A DNA stretch of 64,000 nt, taken from contig NZ_CP005986.1 in NCBI RefSeq assembly GCF_000175575.2, positions 2,685,001 to 2,749,000 on the forward strand, read 5' to 3'. Below, one piece after another: positions 44,178 through 53,362 of this stretch. How positions within the stretch are numbered: the stretch's first letter is position 1; every line of letters starts with the position of its first letter. A program made the position numbers and the translations under genes. The DNA is from Acidithiobacillus caldus ATCC 51756 (GTDB lineage: Bacteria; Pseudomonadota; Gammaproteobacteria; Acidithiobacillales; Acidithiobacillaceae). The notes beneath the pieces were generated by a model. It ran no database searches and was not told the DNA's origin. It saw nothing but the letters and a program-made list of their open reading frames with translations.

Positions 44178-44217
44178 AGGCCCGAGCGTCCGAGTGTATG
44201 GGCGCCCGGGCCTTTGC
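44178..44217 (+). terminator. terminator of hsp20
   Basis: AGGCCCGAGCG and GGGCGCCCGGGCCT form a long GC-rich stem with two mismatches around a short loop, followed by TTT. It also ends within a few bases of the mnmE stop on the other strand and may serve both. Confidence 0.75.
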
Positions 44218-44222
44218 TTTGG

Positions 44223-45572
44223 TCATTTGCCGATACAGAACTGGGAGAAGATCGCTCCCAGGATCTCTTCCACGTCCATGGCACCGGTGACCGTAGCGAG
44301 GCTCGCGCCGGCAGCGCGTAGGCATTCCGCAAGGAGTTCCTCGTTGCCCATGGACAGGGCCGTCGCTGCCTCGGTCAAGGCATTGCCACACTCCTCCAGG
44401 GCGTGAACGTGGCGATTGCGGGCACTGAAGGGAGCCGCTTCCACTGCCCCCAGACTCCGTTGCAACTCCATGCGCAGCGCGTCCAGTCCGGCCCCGGTGC
44501 GGGCGGAGACGACCAGCTGCGGCCGGGGCTCCGGCAACACCGGCGCCTTTGCCACCAGATCCCCTTTGTTCCAGACGATGGTCAGGCGTTGCGAGTCCAA
44601 CTCGGCAAGGATGCGGGCGTCGTCGCTTTTCCAACCGGCAGCGGCATCGGCTACCAGCAGTACCCATTGGCTGCTGGCGACGGTGGCGCGACTGCGGCGA
44701 ATGCCCTCGCGTTCCACCGGATCCGCACTGTCCTGCAGGCCGGCGGTGTCCACTAACTCCACCGTCAAGCCGCCGATCTGCAGCTCCTCGCGGACGAGAT
44801 CGCGCGTCGTACCCGCTATCGCCGTGACGATGGCGCTTTCGCGCCCGGCCAGCGCATTGAGCAAGCTGGACTTGCCAACATTGGGACGGCCGATCAGGGC
44901 AACGCGAGCACCCCGGGCAAGGCGTGCCCCCTGACGAGCCTGCTGCAACAGGGATTCGAGGCGGCGCTGGCTCGTCTTCAGGGCCTGCTCCAGCGCGTCG
45001 CGGTGGGCGCTCCCAAGATCCTCCTCACTGAAATCGAGGCCAGCCTCGCACAGCGCCAGTACTTGCAGGATGGCCTCGCGCAGTTCGTTGATCTTCTCCG
45101 AAAAACGGCCTTCGAGGCTAGCCAGGGCGGCGCGGGCCTGGCTCTCGCTCTGGGCATGGATGAGATCGGCGAGTCCTTCGGCCTGGGCAAGATCCATGCG
45201 GCCATTGAGAAAGGCACGCTCACTGAACTCCCCCGGACGGGCGTCACGCGCACCCAGGCGCCGGGCACTCTGCTGCAGAAGCTGGAGGACGAGGGGGCTA
45301 CCGTGGCCCTGTAGTTCAACGACGTCTTCGCCGGTGAAGCTATTGGGGGCGGGAAAATAGAGGACGATCCCCTGATCCAGGGCGCCTCCACGATCGTCGT
45401 AGAAACGTTGCAGGTAGGCGCGGCGCGGCTCCCAGGGACGCTGCCGCCGGCAGAGGGCGCGGGCAATGGCCAGCGCCCTGGGTCCCGACAGACGCAAGAT
45501 ACCCACTCCCGCCTCCCCCATGGCTGTCGCGGGGGCCACGATGGTGTCCCCCAGACGGTAGTCCAAGGCCAT
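44223..45572 (-). CDS. mnmE: tRNA modification GTPase MnmE
   Basis: A 449-residue GTPase that works with MnmG to add the cmnm5 group to tRNA wobble uridine. It has an N-terminal folate-binding domain (IVAPATAMGEAGVGILRLSG), a helical domain, a G domain with GRPNVGKSSLLN, DTAGLQD and the NKGD of VWNKGDL, and the C-terminal CIGK. ATG 45572 follows GAGGAAG; a GTG two codons upstream is the alternative. It is the last gene of rpmH-rnpA-yidD-yidC-mnmE. Confidence 0.96.
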   Translation of the reverse strand: MALDYRLGDTIVAPATAMGEAGVGILRLSGPRALAIARALCRRQRPWEPRRAYLQRFYDDRGGALDQGIVLYFPAPNSFTGEDVVELQGHGSPLVLQLLQQSARRLGARDARPGEFSERAFLNGRMDLAQAEGLADLIHAQSESQARAALASLEGRFSEKINELREAILQVLALCEAGLDFSEEDLGSAHRDALEQALKTSQRRLESLLQQARQGARLARGARVALIGRPNVGKSSLLNALAGRESAIVTAIAGTTRDLVREELQIGGLTVELVDTAGLQDSADPVEREGIRRSRATVASSQWVLLVADAAAGWKSDDARILAELDSQRLTIVWNKGDLVAKAPVLPEPRPQLVVSARTGAGLDALRMELQRSLGAVEAAPFSARNRHVHALEECGNALTEAATALSMGNEELLAECLRAAGASLATVTGAMDVEEILGAIFSQFCIGK

Positions 45573-45584
45573 GGGCACGCTTCC

Positions 45585-47201
45585 TCAGACTTCCTTCATC
45601 ACGTGGCGGGTGATGAGATACTGCTGGGCGATGGAGACCACGTTATTGGTCAACCAGTACAGCACCAGGCCCGCCGGGAAGAAGGAGAAGAAAATTGCGA
45701 AAATCACCGGCAGCGCCGAAAGGATCTTTTTCTGCATGGGATCCATGGGCGCCGGGTTGAGGCGCTGCTGGATGAACATGGAAACTCCCATCAGCAAGGG
45801 CAGGATGTAGTAGGGGTCTGGTGCCGCCAGATCGTGAATCCAAAGCACGAAGGGGGCCATGCGCAGCGATACGCTCTCCACCAGCACCCAGTAGAGGGCA
45901 ATGAACACCGGCATCTGGATGACAATGGGCAGACAGCCGGCCATGGGGTTGACCTTCTCGCTGCGGTAGAGCTCCATCATGGCCGCCCCCATCTTCTGGC
46001 GGTCCTCACCGTACTGCTTCTTGATCTGCTCCAGCTTTGGCTGCAGCTTGCGCATGTTGGCCATGGAGCGGTAGCTGATGGCCGAGGGGTAGAAAAAGAG
46101 GATCTTCACCGCCAGAACCAGGAGCACGATGGCCAGGCCCCAGTTACCGGTCCAGCTGTGGAACCAGCTCAGGACTCCGTGCATGGGTTCGGCAATGATG
46201 GCGAACCAGCCATAGTCCACGGTCTGCTCCAACCCACGACCGAGGCTCGAGAGCGTTTTCTGTTCCTTGGGGCCAAGGTAGAGATCCTGCTCGATGGTCG
46301 TGCTCTGTCCCGGAGCCAGGCGCGGCAGCGCCACGGCCACCCCAGCGACGGAATTCGGTCCCTCGGCTCGGGCATAGATCTGGCCGGTGGCCTTGGGCTC
46401 GGGGAGAATCGCTTCCAGAAAATAGTGATCGGTCATACCGGCCCAACCGGAACCACTCCAGTCCTCCGGGTGACTGCGCAGGTCCGAAAAGGATTTCTCC
46501 GAGAAGCTGCCGTTGTGCATGAGCACGGCACCGGTAAAGATGGACATGAACCAGTGGCTCTCACTGCGATCGTTGCGCAGGATCTGGTCGAGATAACTGC
46601 CGTTCCAGTCCGAGCTACCGCCATTGGTGACTCGGACGGTCTCGTGGATGAGGTAGCTGTCCGGTGCAAATTCCAGAGTTTTCTCGATACGCAGGGGGCC
46701 CGCCTCGCCCTGGAAAATCAGGGTATGGCCGGTATCCTGCAGCAAGCGATAGCGTCCCTGCAGGATCTGCCCATCGAGGGCGCGAAAACCACTCTGCTGC
46801 AGGGTGAGACGTGCGCTCTCTGGGGTCAGGATCGGATAGGGCGCCTTGTCGCTGCTGCTGGTGGGATAGTGTTTGAGGCCGAGGTGGACGATATCGCCAC
46901 CGAGCAGGCTAACGGACCCCTGGTACACCTGGGTGGCAAAGGGAACACTCGGCGCTGCCGCAAGTTCCGCTGGACTCGCGAGGCCCGACGTCACGGTGCC
47001 GGACAGGGTCGCCGCCGCGCTGGTGCTGGGCGCCGTAGCCGTCGCCGAGGTCGGAGCGGGTGCGGGCTTGGCCGTGGCGCTCTGGGTGACGGCGGTGGGG
47101 GCGGCGGCAGGATGCGTGGGCTTGGGCGCCATCCACTGCTCGTAGAGCACGAGGACAATGATGGAGAGCACGACGGCAAGGAGGGTTCTTTGCGTATCCA
47201 T
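45585..47201 (-). CDS. yidC: membrane protein insertase YidC
   Basis: A 538-residue inner-membrane insertase that works with or without SecYEG. An N-terminal membrane helix (LLAVVLSIIVLVLYEQW), a large periplasmic domain (about 70-320) and a five-helix core follow, with the positively charged QPKLEQIKKQYGEDRQKMG loop and PMAGCLPIVIQMPVFIALYW. Length is normal for gram-negative YidC. It lies between yidD and mnmE as usual. Confidence 0.97.
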   Translation of the reverse strand: MDTQRTLLAVVLSIIVLVLYEQWMAPKPTHPAAAPTAVTQSATAKPAPAPTSATATAPSTSAAATLSGTVTSGLASPAELAAAPSVPFATQVYQGSVSLLGGDIVHLGLKHYPTSSSDKAPYPILTPESARLTLQQSGFRALDGQILQGRYRLLQDTGHTLIFQGEAGPLRIEKTLEFAPDSYLIHETVRVTNGGSSDWNGSYLDQILRNDRSESHWFMSIFTGAVLMHNGSFSEKSFSDLRSHPEDWSGSGWAGMTDHYFLEAILPEPKATGQIYARAEGPNSVAGVAVALPRLAPGQSTTIEQDLYLGPKEQKTLSSLGRGLEQTVDYGWFAIIAEPMHGVLSWFHSWTGNWGLAIVLLVLAVKILFFYPSAISYRSMANMRKLQPKLEQIKKQYGEDRQKMGAAMMELYRSEKVNPMAGCLPIVIQMPVFIALYWVLVESVSLRMAPFVLWIHDLAAPDPYYILPLLMGVSMFIQQRLNPAPMDPMQKKILSALPVIFAIFFSFFPAGLVLYWLTNNVVSIAQQYLITRHVMKEV

Positions 47202-47215
47202 GGGGCTCCACAGCT

Positions 47216-47437
47216 TCAGGGAACGGGGTCGAAGCCACCCGGATGCCAGGGATGACAGCGACCAAGACGTTTGATGCCCATCCACGAACCCCGCAGCAGT
47301 CCGTAACGGGCGATGGCCTCACAGGCGTACTCGGAACAGCTGGGATGAAAACGGCAATTACTGCCGAGAAAGGGGCTCAGGAGCAGCTGGTACGCACGGA
47401 TGAGCAGGATCGCCCCGCGCCGCAGCCACACCATCAA
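47216..47437 (-). CDS. yidD: membrane protein insertion efficiency factor YidD
   Basis: A 73-residue YidD with the signature [27 protein letters not shown] and [10 protein letters not shown] at the end. An amphipathic N-terminal helix binds the inner membrane next to YidC. It overlaps rnpA by 4 bases and starts with ATGATG. Confidence 0.95.
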   Translation of the reverse strand: MMVWLRRGAILLIRAYQLLLSPFLGSNCRFHPSCSEYACEAIARYGLLRGSWMGIKRLGRCHPWHPGGFDPVP

Positions 47438-47778
47438 GGGCGCAGCACCGCATCGACGCGCATCGACAGGGTTTGATAGCTGCCCTGGGCGCTCGCAGGC
47501 TTTGCCACCACCATGAGATCCTTACCCTGATCGCGCCAGGGAGACTGGCGAAAGGCCTCCCGCAACCGCCGTTTGACCCTATTGCGCAGCACCGCGTTGC
47601 CGACCTTGCGACTGACCGCCAAGCCAAGGCGGGCGAAGCCTCGATCGTTGGCGAGGACGTAGCAGGCGAGCTCCGGAAAGCTGCGCTTACGGCCTTCGCT
47701 CAAGGTACGCCGAATCTCTGCCTTGTGCCGCAGACGGTAGCGGCGTTCGAAACCGTGGGGCTGCGCCTTCGCCGTCAC
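47434..47778 (-). CDS. rnpA: ribonuclease P protein component
   Basis: A 114-residue basic RnpA that binds the RNase P RNA. The RNR motif is [17 protein letters not shown] near residue 65, and [13 protein letters not shown] precedes it. GTG 47778 overlaps the rpmH stop by 4 bases (GTGA), which is why this start is favoured. Confidence 0.94.
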   Translation of the reverse strand: MTAKAQPHGFERRYRLRHKAEIRRTLSEGRKRSFPELACYVLANDRGFARLGLAVSRKVGNAVLRNRVKRRLREAFRQSPWRDQGKDLMVVAKPASAQGSYQTLSMRVDAVLRP

Positions 47779-47909
47779 GGGCAGAGACGGGCACGACCCT
47801 TGGCACGTCGACGCTTCAGCACCAGACGACCGGCCTTGGTCGCCATACGCGCGCGGAAACCGTGGGTGCGCTTGCGGTGAACGACGCTGGGTTGGAAAGT
47901 ACGCTTCAT
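47775..47909 (-). CDS. rpmH: 50S ribosomal protein L34
   Basis: A 44-residue protein, [20 protein letters not shown] then [18 protein letters not shown], a complete and typical L34. Its stop overlaps the rnpA start by 4 bases. dnaA, often on the other side of rpmH, is absent; the mla operon lies there instead. Confidence 0.97.
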   Translation of the reverse strand: MKRTFQPSVVHRKRTHGFRARMATKAGRLVLKRRRAKGRARLCP

Positions 47910-47941
47910 GGGGCTTTATCCTGGTTCTCTCAAGAGCCGAG

Positions 47942-47970
47942 AAGATAAGGAGATGATCCCTCGATGTCAA
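47942..47970 (-). promoter_or_regulatory. promoter of the rpmH-rnpA-yidD-yidC-mnmE operon
   Basis: On the minus strand TTGACA (47965-47970) and TATCTT (47942-47947) are 17 bases apart. The transcript would start about 30 bases before the rpmH ATG. Confidence 0.8.
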
Positions 47971-48023
47971 GCCGCCGCAGGCCTTTGCCGTGGCCAGGAA
48001 ACAAGGCTCCCGGTCTGCGCTGG

Positions 48024-48054
48024 TTGGCCAGCACTCGGATCCTCGGGCTATAAT
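48024..48054 (+). promoter_or_regulatory. probable promoter of the mla operon
   Basis: TATAAT (48049-48054) is a perfect -10, 30 bases before the mlaF start. A possible -35 TTGGCC (48024-48029) is 19 bases away, longer than ideal. Confidence 0.55.
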
Positions 48055-48084
48055 GCCGCGGTCTAATGTGCAAGGGTGTGGAGT

Positions 48085-48909
48085 GTGGCAGCGGGCGACC
48101 TCATCGAAATTGAACAGCTGCGCTTTTCCCGTGGCAGTCATCGCGTGCTGGACGGCATCGATCTACGGGTGCCGAGGGGTGCCGTGGCCGCCATTCTGGG
48201 TGCCAGTGGTGGCGGCAAGACGACCCTGCTGAACCTCATTGCCGGCACCCTCCGCCCCGATGCCGGCCGAGTTCGGGTGCAGGGCCAGGAACCGTCAAAA
48301 CTGGATCGGGCCGGGCTCTTCGCCCTGCGCCGCAGCATGGGCATGCTCTTTCAGCACAGTGCCCTGTTCACCGATCTCTCGGTCTTTGAGAATGTCGCCT
48401 TTCCCTTGCGCCGGCATTTCCGGCTGCCCGAGAGCCTGCTACGCAAGTTGGTCCTGATGAAGCTCGAGGCCGTCGGGCTGCGGGGCGCCGCGGAGCTTGG
48501 GCCGGGCGAACTCTCCGGCGGCATGGGCCGGCGGGTCGCCCTGGCGCGGGCAGTGGTCATGGATCCCATCCTCATCCTCTACGACGAGCCTTTCACGGGC
48601 CTCGATCCCATCAGCGTCGGTATCATCGCCACCCTCATCCGCCGCCTCAACGATGCCCTGGGCGCCACCAGCATCGTCGTCAGTCACGACATCGATGAGA
48701 CCTTCGCCATTGCCGACCTTGGCTTCATCCTCGGCGGTGGCAAGATCATTGCGCACGGAACACCCGCGGAGCTGCGCGCCAGCGACTCGCCGCTGGCGCA
48801 GCAGTTCCTCAGCGGGCGACCGGATGGGCCGGTGCCCTTCCATTACCCGAGTAACCAGAGCTTTCTGGAGGTCATGGGTCTAGGAAAACTGGGGGGGGTG
48901 CGGCCGTGA
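48085..48909 (+). CDS. mlaF: Mla phospholipid transport ATPase MlaF
   Basis: A 274-residue ABC ATPase of the Mla system that keeps the outer membrane asymmetric. Walker A is [11 protein letters not shown], the signature [14 protein letters not shown], and Walker [18 protein letters not shown] 48085 is chosen because AAGGG lies 8 bases upstream; GTG 48076 is in frame but poorly placed. The stop overlaps mlaE by 4 bases. Confidence 0.95.
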   Translation: MAAGDLIEIEQLRFSRGSHRVLDGIDLRVPRGAVAAILGASGGGKTTLLNLIAGTLRPDAGRVRVQGQEPSKLDRAGLFALRRSMGMLFQHSALFTDLSVFENVAFPLRRHFRLPESLLRKLVLMKLEAVGLRGAAELGPGELSGGMGRRVALARAVVMDPILILYDEPFTGLDPISVGIIATLIRRLNDALGATSIVVSHDIDETFAIADLGFILGGGKIIAHGTPAELRASDSPLAQQFLSGRPDGPVPFHYPSNQSFLEVMGLGKLGGVRP

Positions 48910-49688
48910 CCGCCCTGGAGTTCATTCCGGAGCTCGGTCGAGTGGTGCGCGAGAGCGTGCCACGGCTCGGTGCCGCCAGCCGTTTTCTGCTACTGGGTCT
49001 CGGCCGGGTGGTGCATCGCCACTTCAGCATCCAGCAATGGCTGCGCCAGGTCTACGGATTTGGGGTACTGTCCCTGGCACTGATGGTCGTGGCCGCCTTT
49101 TTCACCGGCATGGTGCTCGGCTTTCAGGGGTACTACGCGCTGGTACGCTTCGGTGCCACCTCCGCCCTGGGGACCCTGGTCGCCCTGTCCCTGCTGCGGG
49201 AACTGGGTCCGGTCCTGACGGCACTGCTCTTTGCCGGACGCGCCGGCTCGGCCTTGACGGCGGAAATCGCCACCATGAAGGCTACGGAGCAATTGTCGGC
49301 CATGGAAATGATGGCCGTCGATCCCTTGGCCTGGGTAGTCTCCCCGCGTTTGTGGGCTGCCGTGTTCACGGTCCCCATCCTGTGCGTGATCTTCGATCTG
49401 GTGGGCATTTTTGGCGGCTACCTCATTGCCGTTCCGGTATTGGGCGTGGACAGCGGGACCTTCTGGTCGCAAATGCAGTCCAACGTGTCCTTCCGCGGCG
49501 ATATACTCAACGGCCTGTTCAAGGCCCTGTGTTTTGGGCTCGTGGTGGCCTGGATTGCCGCTTGGCAGGGCTACAGCGCCAAACCCACCGCCGAGGGGGT
49601 AGGTAACGCCACCACCCGCAGTGTGGTGGCGGCGTCCCTGGCGGTACTGGGCTTGGATTTCATTTTGACGGCCTTACTCTTTTCATGA
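48906..49688 (+). CDS. mlaE: Mla transport permease MlaE
   Basis: A 260-residue MlaE/YrbE permease with five or six membrane helices. The conserved [21 protein letters not shown] segment is complete. GTG start. Coupled to mlaF and mlaD through 4-base overlaps. Confidence 0.95.
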   Translation: MTALEFIPELGRVVRESVPRLGAASRFLLLGLGRVVHRHFSIQQWLRQVYGFGVLSLALMVVAAFFTGMVLGFQGYYALVRFGATSALGTLVALSLLRELGPVLTALLFAGRAGSALTAEIATMKATEQLSAMEMMAVDPLAWVVSPRLWAAVFTVPILCVIFDLVGIFGGYLIAVPVLGVDSGTFWSQMQSNVSFRGDILNGLFKALCFGLVVAWIAAWQGYSAKPTAEGVGNATTRSVVAASLAVLGLDFILTALLFS

Positions 49689-50218
49689 CGGGTGACCCTT
49701 CAATGCGTAATCGTGCAGTGGACTGGTGGGTGGGGATTTTCGTCCTGCTCGGGATTGCTGCCCTGGCGGTGTTGGCCTTTCGGGTAGGAAACCTGTCTGG
49801 ATTCCAGTACGGCGAGGGTTATGTTCTCCACGCCGACTTCAACAACGTCGGCAGCCTCAAGGTGCGCAGCCCCGTCAAACTGGGCGGAGTGACCGTGGGC
49901 GAGGTCACGGGTATCCGCATCGACCCCAAAACCTTCCAGGCCGAGGTCAGCATGCGCATAGAGCCGCAGCTCAAGCTGCCGGTGGATACCGGCGCCTCCA
50001 TCTATACCCAGGGATTGCTGGGCGAACAGTACATTGCCCTCCAGCCCGGTGGCATGCCCCAGGACCTCAAGCCCGGCGGTACCATCACCCTGACCCAAAG
50101 TGCCGTCAACATCGACCAGCTCATCGGTCAGATGGTCTTCAGCAAGGCTGAGGGCGGGAGTGGCAGTTCGGGCTCGGGCTCCGGCGCAAGTGCCATTCCC
50201 AACCCCCCAGGACAGTGA
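49685..50218 (+). CDS. mlaD: Mla substrate-binding protein MlaD
   Basis: A 177-residue membrane-anchored MCE-domain protein forming the hexameric periplasmic ring on MlaE. A helix ([19 protein letters not shown]) anchors it. The MCE domain runs about 40-115 ([21 protein letters not shown]). The tail is Gly/Ser rich. The C-terminal hydrophobic pore helix is short. Confidence 0.94.
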   Translation: MTGDPSMRNRAVDWWVGIFVLLGIAALAVLAFRVGNLSGFQYGEGYVLHADFNNVGSLKVRSPVKLGGVTVGEVTGIRIDPKTFQAEVSMRIEPQLKLPVDTGASIYTQGLLGEQYIALQPGGMPQDLKPGGTITLTQSAVNIDQLIGQMVFSKAEGGSGSSGSGSGASAIPNPPGQ

Positions 50219-50237
50219 CCCATTCCAGGAGATTGCC

Positions 50238-50840
50238 ATGAAATCCCTAGCGTACGCGTTGATGTTTTTGGTACTGGGCTGGATCCTGCCGGTGCAGGCG
50301 GCCGACGTCACGGAGCCAACCCAGGTCGTGGAGCAGATGACCGACTCGGTGCTCACCGTGCTGCAGAAGAACGAGGGACGTCCCGTGGATCGGGCCCTCA
50401 AGAAGGAGGTGGCCAACATCATCCTGCCGCACATCGACTTCACCACCATGTCGCAGTACGTCATGGCACAGTACTGGCGACAGATGACCAGCGCCCAGCA
50501 GGATCAGTTTGTCAAGCTCTTCAAGGAGCTTCTGGTCAAGACCTACAGCAATTCCCTGAATCACTATCACGGTCAGCGGGTGAAGATCACCGGCAGTCAG
50601 CAGATCTCCCAGAATCCGCCGGTGGCTCAGGTCAACATGGTCATCCAGCAGCCCGACGGCGGTCCCGACATTCCGGTCATCTATGCCCTGCTTCAGCAGG
50701 GCAACACCTGGCGGATCTATAACGTCTATATCGACGGGGTAAGCCTGGTGCTCAACTATCGTCAAAGTTTTGGCCAGATCGCCGCGAGTCGGGGCATTCC
50801 CGCACTTCTGCGGGATCTCAAGGCGAAAGTGGATGACTGA
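50238..50840 (+). CDS. mlaC: Mla periplasmic lipid shuttle MlaC
   Basis: A 200-residue exported Ttg2/MlaC protein that carries phospholipids between MlaA and MlaD. Signal peptide AYALMFLVLGWILPVQA. Family segments: IILPHIDFTTMSQYVMAQYW and VKTYSNSLNHYHGQRVKI. CAGGAGA precedes the ATG. It overlaps mlaB by 8 bases. Confidence 0.94.
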   Translation: MKSLAYALMFLVLGWILPVQAADVTEPTQVVEQMTDSVLTVLQKNEGRPVDRALKKEVANIILPHIDFTTMSQYVMAQYWRQMTSAQQDQFVKLFKELLVKTYSNSLNHYHGQRVKITGSQQISQNPPVAQVNMVIQQPDGGPDIPVIYALLQQGNTWRIYNVYIDGVSLVLNYRQSFGQIAASRGIPALLRDLKAKVDD

Positions 50841-51177
50841 AGGACGCCGCGCCCGCTGGCAGGTCGGCCAAGAAGACGACCAGTCCGTACTGCGCCTGTC
50901 GGGTGACTGGCGTCTGGACGCCCTCGACGAAGCGCTACGCAGCGAGGAACTGCGGTCACTGGCCGTGGATCGGGTCCGTCTCGACGATGTGGACGCGGCC
51001 GACAGTGCCACCCTGGCACTGCTCCTGGATTGGCAGGAGCGGGCACTGCAGCGCAAGCGACCGCTGGTTCTGACAGGACTCGGGCCAGGCCTGCGGGAGC
51101 TGGTGCACCTCTACGGTCTGGAGGCGCTCCTCACCGAAGCACCGGGCGAGAAGGACGAAGGGGACCGTGGGCACTGA
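50833..51177 (+). CDS. mlaB: STAS-domain protein MlaB
   Basis: A 114-residue STAS protein expected to bind MlaF and stabilise the ATPase. The fold pattern is LRLSGDWRLDALDEAL, VRLDDVDAADSATLALLLDWQERA and LTGLGPGLRELVHLYGL. The STAS threonine/serine in DSATL is present. Its position as the last gene of mlaFEDCB confirms the assignment. Confidence 0.9.
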   Translation: MTEGRRARWQVGQEDDQSVLRLSGDWRLDALDEALRSEELRSLAVDRVRLDDVDAADSATLALLLDWQERALQRKRPLVLTGLGPGLRELVHLYGLEALLTEAPGEKDEGDRGH

Positions 51178-52099
51178 CCTCGCCATCCACGTCCGTAGTT
51201 TGCGCAAGGCCTACGGCAACGGTTTCCTCGCCCTAGGCGGCATCGATCTGGACGTGCGCGCCGGCGAGTTTTTCGGCCTCCTGGGGCCCAACGGCGCCGG
51301 CAAGTCGACACTCATCAACATCCTCGCCGGGATCGTCCGGCGCAGCAGCGGGGTAGCCGAGATCTTCGGTTTCGACGTCGAGCACGATTATCGACACAGC
51401 CGGCAAATGCTGGGTGTGGTGCCCCAGGAACTGGCCTACGATCCCTTTTTCACAGTGCGCGAGTTCTTACGCTGGCAGTCCGGTTACTTTGGCATTCGGC
51501 GCAACGACGACTGGCTCGATGTGCTGATGCAGGAACTGGACCTGGCGGACAAGGCCAACACCAATCTGCGCGCCCTGTCCGGGGGCATGAAGCGCCGGGT
51601 GCTCATCGCCCAGGCCATGGTCCACCGTCCGCCCGTCGTGGTTCTGGACGAGCCCACCGCCGGCGTGGATGTGGAACTGCGCCAGGGACTTTGGCGCTTC
51701 ATGCGCCGTTACAACGAAGAGGGGCACACCGTCATCCTCACCACCCACTACTTGGAAGAGGCGGAAGAACTCTGCGGTCGCATCGCCATTCTCGACCACG
51801 GTCAGGTGCTTGCCCTGGACAGCAAGGAAGCCCTGCTGGCTCACAGTCGTCACCGGGTTTTGTCGGTGAGCTTTGAACGCGACCCTGGCCCTCTGCCCAG
51901 CGAACTGGAGGACGCCCTCATGCGTGCCGACCAGCGCACCTGGGTACTACGCGTCCAGCGCGATCAGGGACTTGGGCCCATCTTGCGCCAGTTGCAGGCG
52001 CTCCCGGCGCAGATTGTCGATCTGCACGTGCAAGAACCGCGTCTGGAGGACGCCTTCACCGAACTCCTCGCCCAAGGCCATGACCAAGCCCGCCCCTGA
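51167..52099 (+). CDS. ABC transporter ATP-binding protein (YadG-like)
   Basis: A 310-residue ATPase of the ABC-2 class. Walker A is LLGPNGAGKSTLIN, signature LSGGMKRRVLIAQA, Walker B VVVLDEPTAGVD, and the H-loop TTHYLEEAEEL. The C-terminal extension (residues 220-310) resembles YadG. In many proteobacteria yadG is next to mlaB and followed by its permease yadH. Here an S4 protein follows and no permease is in the window. GTG start, overlapping mlaB by 11 bases and the S4 gene by 20 bases. Confidence 0.88.
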   Translation: MGTDLAIHVRSLRKAYGNGFLALGGIDLDVRAGEFFGLLGPNGAGKSTLINILAGIVRRSSGVAEIFGFDVEHDYRHSRQMLGVVPQELAYDPFFTVREFLRWQSGYFGIRRNDDWLDVLMQELDLADKANTNLRALSGGMKRRVLIAQAMVHRPPVVVLDEPTAGVDVELRQGLWRFMRRYNEEGHTVILTTHYLEEAEELCGRIAILDHGQVLALDSKEALLAHSRHRVLSVSFERDPGPLPSELEDALMRADQRTWVLRVQRDQGLGPILRQLQALPAQIVDLHVQEPRLEDAFTELLAQGHDQARP

Positions 52100-52358
52100 C
52101 GGCCTACGCCTGGACCTCTTCTTGAAAATGGCGCGCCTCATCAAGCGTCGCAGCTTGGCCAAGACCATCTGCGACGGCGGCTGCGTCACCCTCAATGGGC
52201 GTACCGCCAAGGCCGCCACGGAAGTCCGGGTCGGTGACCAGCTGTGCATCGATATCCGTGACCGTTATCTCGAGCTCCGCGTGCTCCGTCTGCCGACCCG
52301 CGTCGAAGGTCCCGAAGGCGTGGTGGACATCCTTCGTCGTGAGGAAGCATCGCAGTGA
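52080..52358 (+). CDS. S4-domain RNA-binding protein (Hsp15/RqcP-like)
   Basis: A 92-residue protein that is almost entirely an S4 domain: RLDLFLKMARLIKRRSLAKTI then CDGGCVTLNGRTAKAATEVRVGD. Such small proteins recycle stalled 50S subunits (Hsp15 or RqcP). It lacks the basic tail of E. coli Hsp15. Overlaps pdxA by 4 bases. Confidence 0.82.
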   Translation: MTKPAPDGLRLDLFLKMARLIKRRSLAKTICDGGCVTLNGRTAKAATEVRVGDQLCIDIRDRYLELRVLRLPTRVEGPEGVVDILRREEASQ

Positions 52359-53362
52359 GCGCGCCACGGCTGCTCATCACCATGGGCGAGCCCGCGGGGA
52401 TCGGTCCCGATCTCTGTCTCGCCCTTAGCGATCACCCCCTGCCGGGGACTCCGGTGGTCATCGGCAGCCACGCCTGTCTCCAGCGCCGCGCCGCCGATCT
52501 TGGTCTGGGACTGCGTCTGCGCCGCTGGAGCGCAGACCAAGCCTGGCCCAAGGCCGAGGCGGGTACCCTGGCTGTTCTGGATCTGCCCCTGCCCATTCCC
52601 TGCCGCGCCGGGCGGCTCGAGCCCGGCAATGCCGAGGCCGTGCTGCGCGGGCTCGCACAGGCGGTGGAGCTGATTTCCCTGGGACTCGCCGATGCCCTCG
52701 TTACCGCGCCCATGCACAAGGGGGTGATCAACGACGCCGGGATTTCCTTTGCCGGACACACGGAGTACCTGGCGCAACTCTGCGGTGTCGAGCGGGTGGT
52801 GATGATGCTGGCCGGTCGCGGTCTGCGGGTTGCCCTGGCGACCACCCACCTGCCTCTGCGCGCCGTAGCCGATGCCATCCAGGTGGAGGCCTTGAGCGCC
52901 ACGCTGCGCATCCTGCATCGCGCCCTGGGTACGGACTTTGGTCTTGCGGATCCGCGTATCGTCGTCGCCGGATTGAACCCGCACGCGGGCGAAGGCGGAC
53001 ATCTGGGTCGTGAGGAACTGGACATCATCGATCCCGTCCTGCGTTCCCTGCGGTCGGAGGGACTGCGGCTGCTGGGGCCCTTGCCGGCGGATACCCTGTT
53101 TCAGCCGCGTTACCTGGAAGAAGCCGATGCGGTATTGGCCATGTACCACGACCAGGGTCTCCCGGTCCTCAAGTACCATGCCTTCGGTGCCGCGGTGAAC
53201 GTTACCCTGGGTCTACCCATCGTGCGCACCAGCGTCGATCACGGCACGGCACTGGATCTGGCGGGGACCGGTCAGGCAGAGGTCAGCAGCCTGCTCGCTG
53301 CTATCCAGATGGCGGCCGATATCCACCGCAACCGCCGCGCTCGAGATCGGGGAGCGACCTAG
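52355..53362 (+). CDS. pdxA: 4-hydroxythreonine-4-phosphate dehydrogenase
   Basis: A 335-residue PdxA of the DXP-dependent pyridoxal phosphate pathway. Family segments are ITMGEPAGIGPDL, TAPMHKGVIN, the metal histidine in FAGHTEYLA, GLNPHAGEGGHLGREE, and YHDQGLPVLKYHAFG. GTG start, coupled to the S4 gene. The stop overlaps the HNH gene's stop by 4 bases. It precedes rsmA but is separated by the HNH gene; pdxA-rsmA adjacency is common. Confidence 0.95.
   Translation: MSAPRLLITMGEPAGIGPDLCLALSDHPLPGTPVVIGSHACLQRRAADLGLGLRLRRWSADQAWPKAEAGTLAVLDLPLPIPCRAGRLEPGNAEAVLRGLAQAVELISLGLADALVTAPMHKGVINDAGISFAGHTEYLAQLCGVERVVMMLAGRGLRVALATTHLPLRAVADAIQVEALSATLRILHRALGTDFGLADPRIVVAGLNPHAGEGGHLGREELDIIDPVLRSLRSEGLRLLGPLPADTLFQPRYLEEADAVLAMYHDQGLPVLKYHAFGAAVNVTLGLPIVRTSVDHGTALDLAGTGQAEVSSLLAAIQMAADIHRNRRARDRGAT

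Noticed and set aside
45408-47255. Long plus-strand frame antisense to mnmE and yidC
   Set aside because: A 615-codon open frame results from the codon bias of the two genes below it. His/Gln/Gly-rich composition and lack of conserved motifs show it is a shadow.
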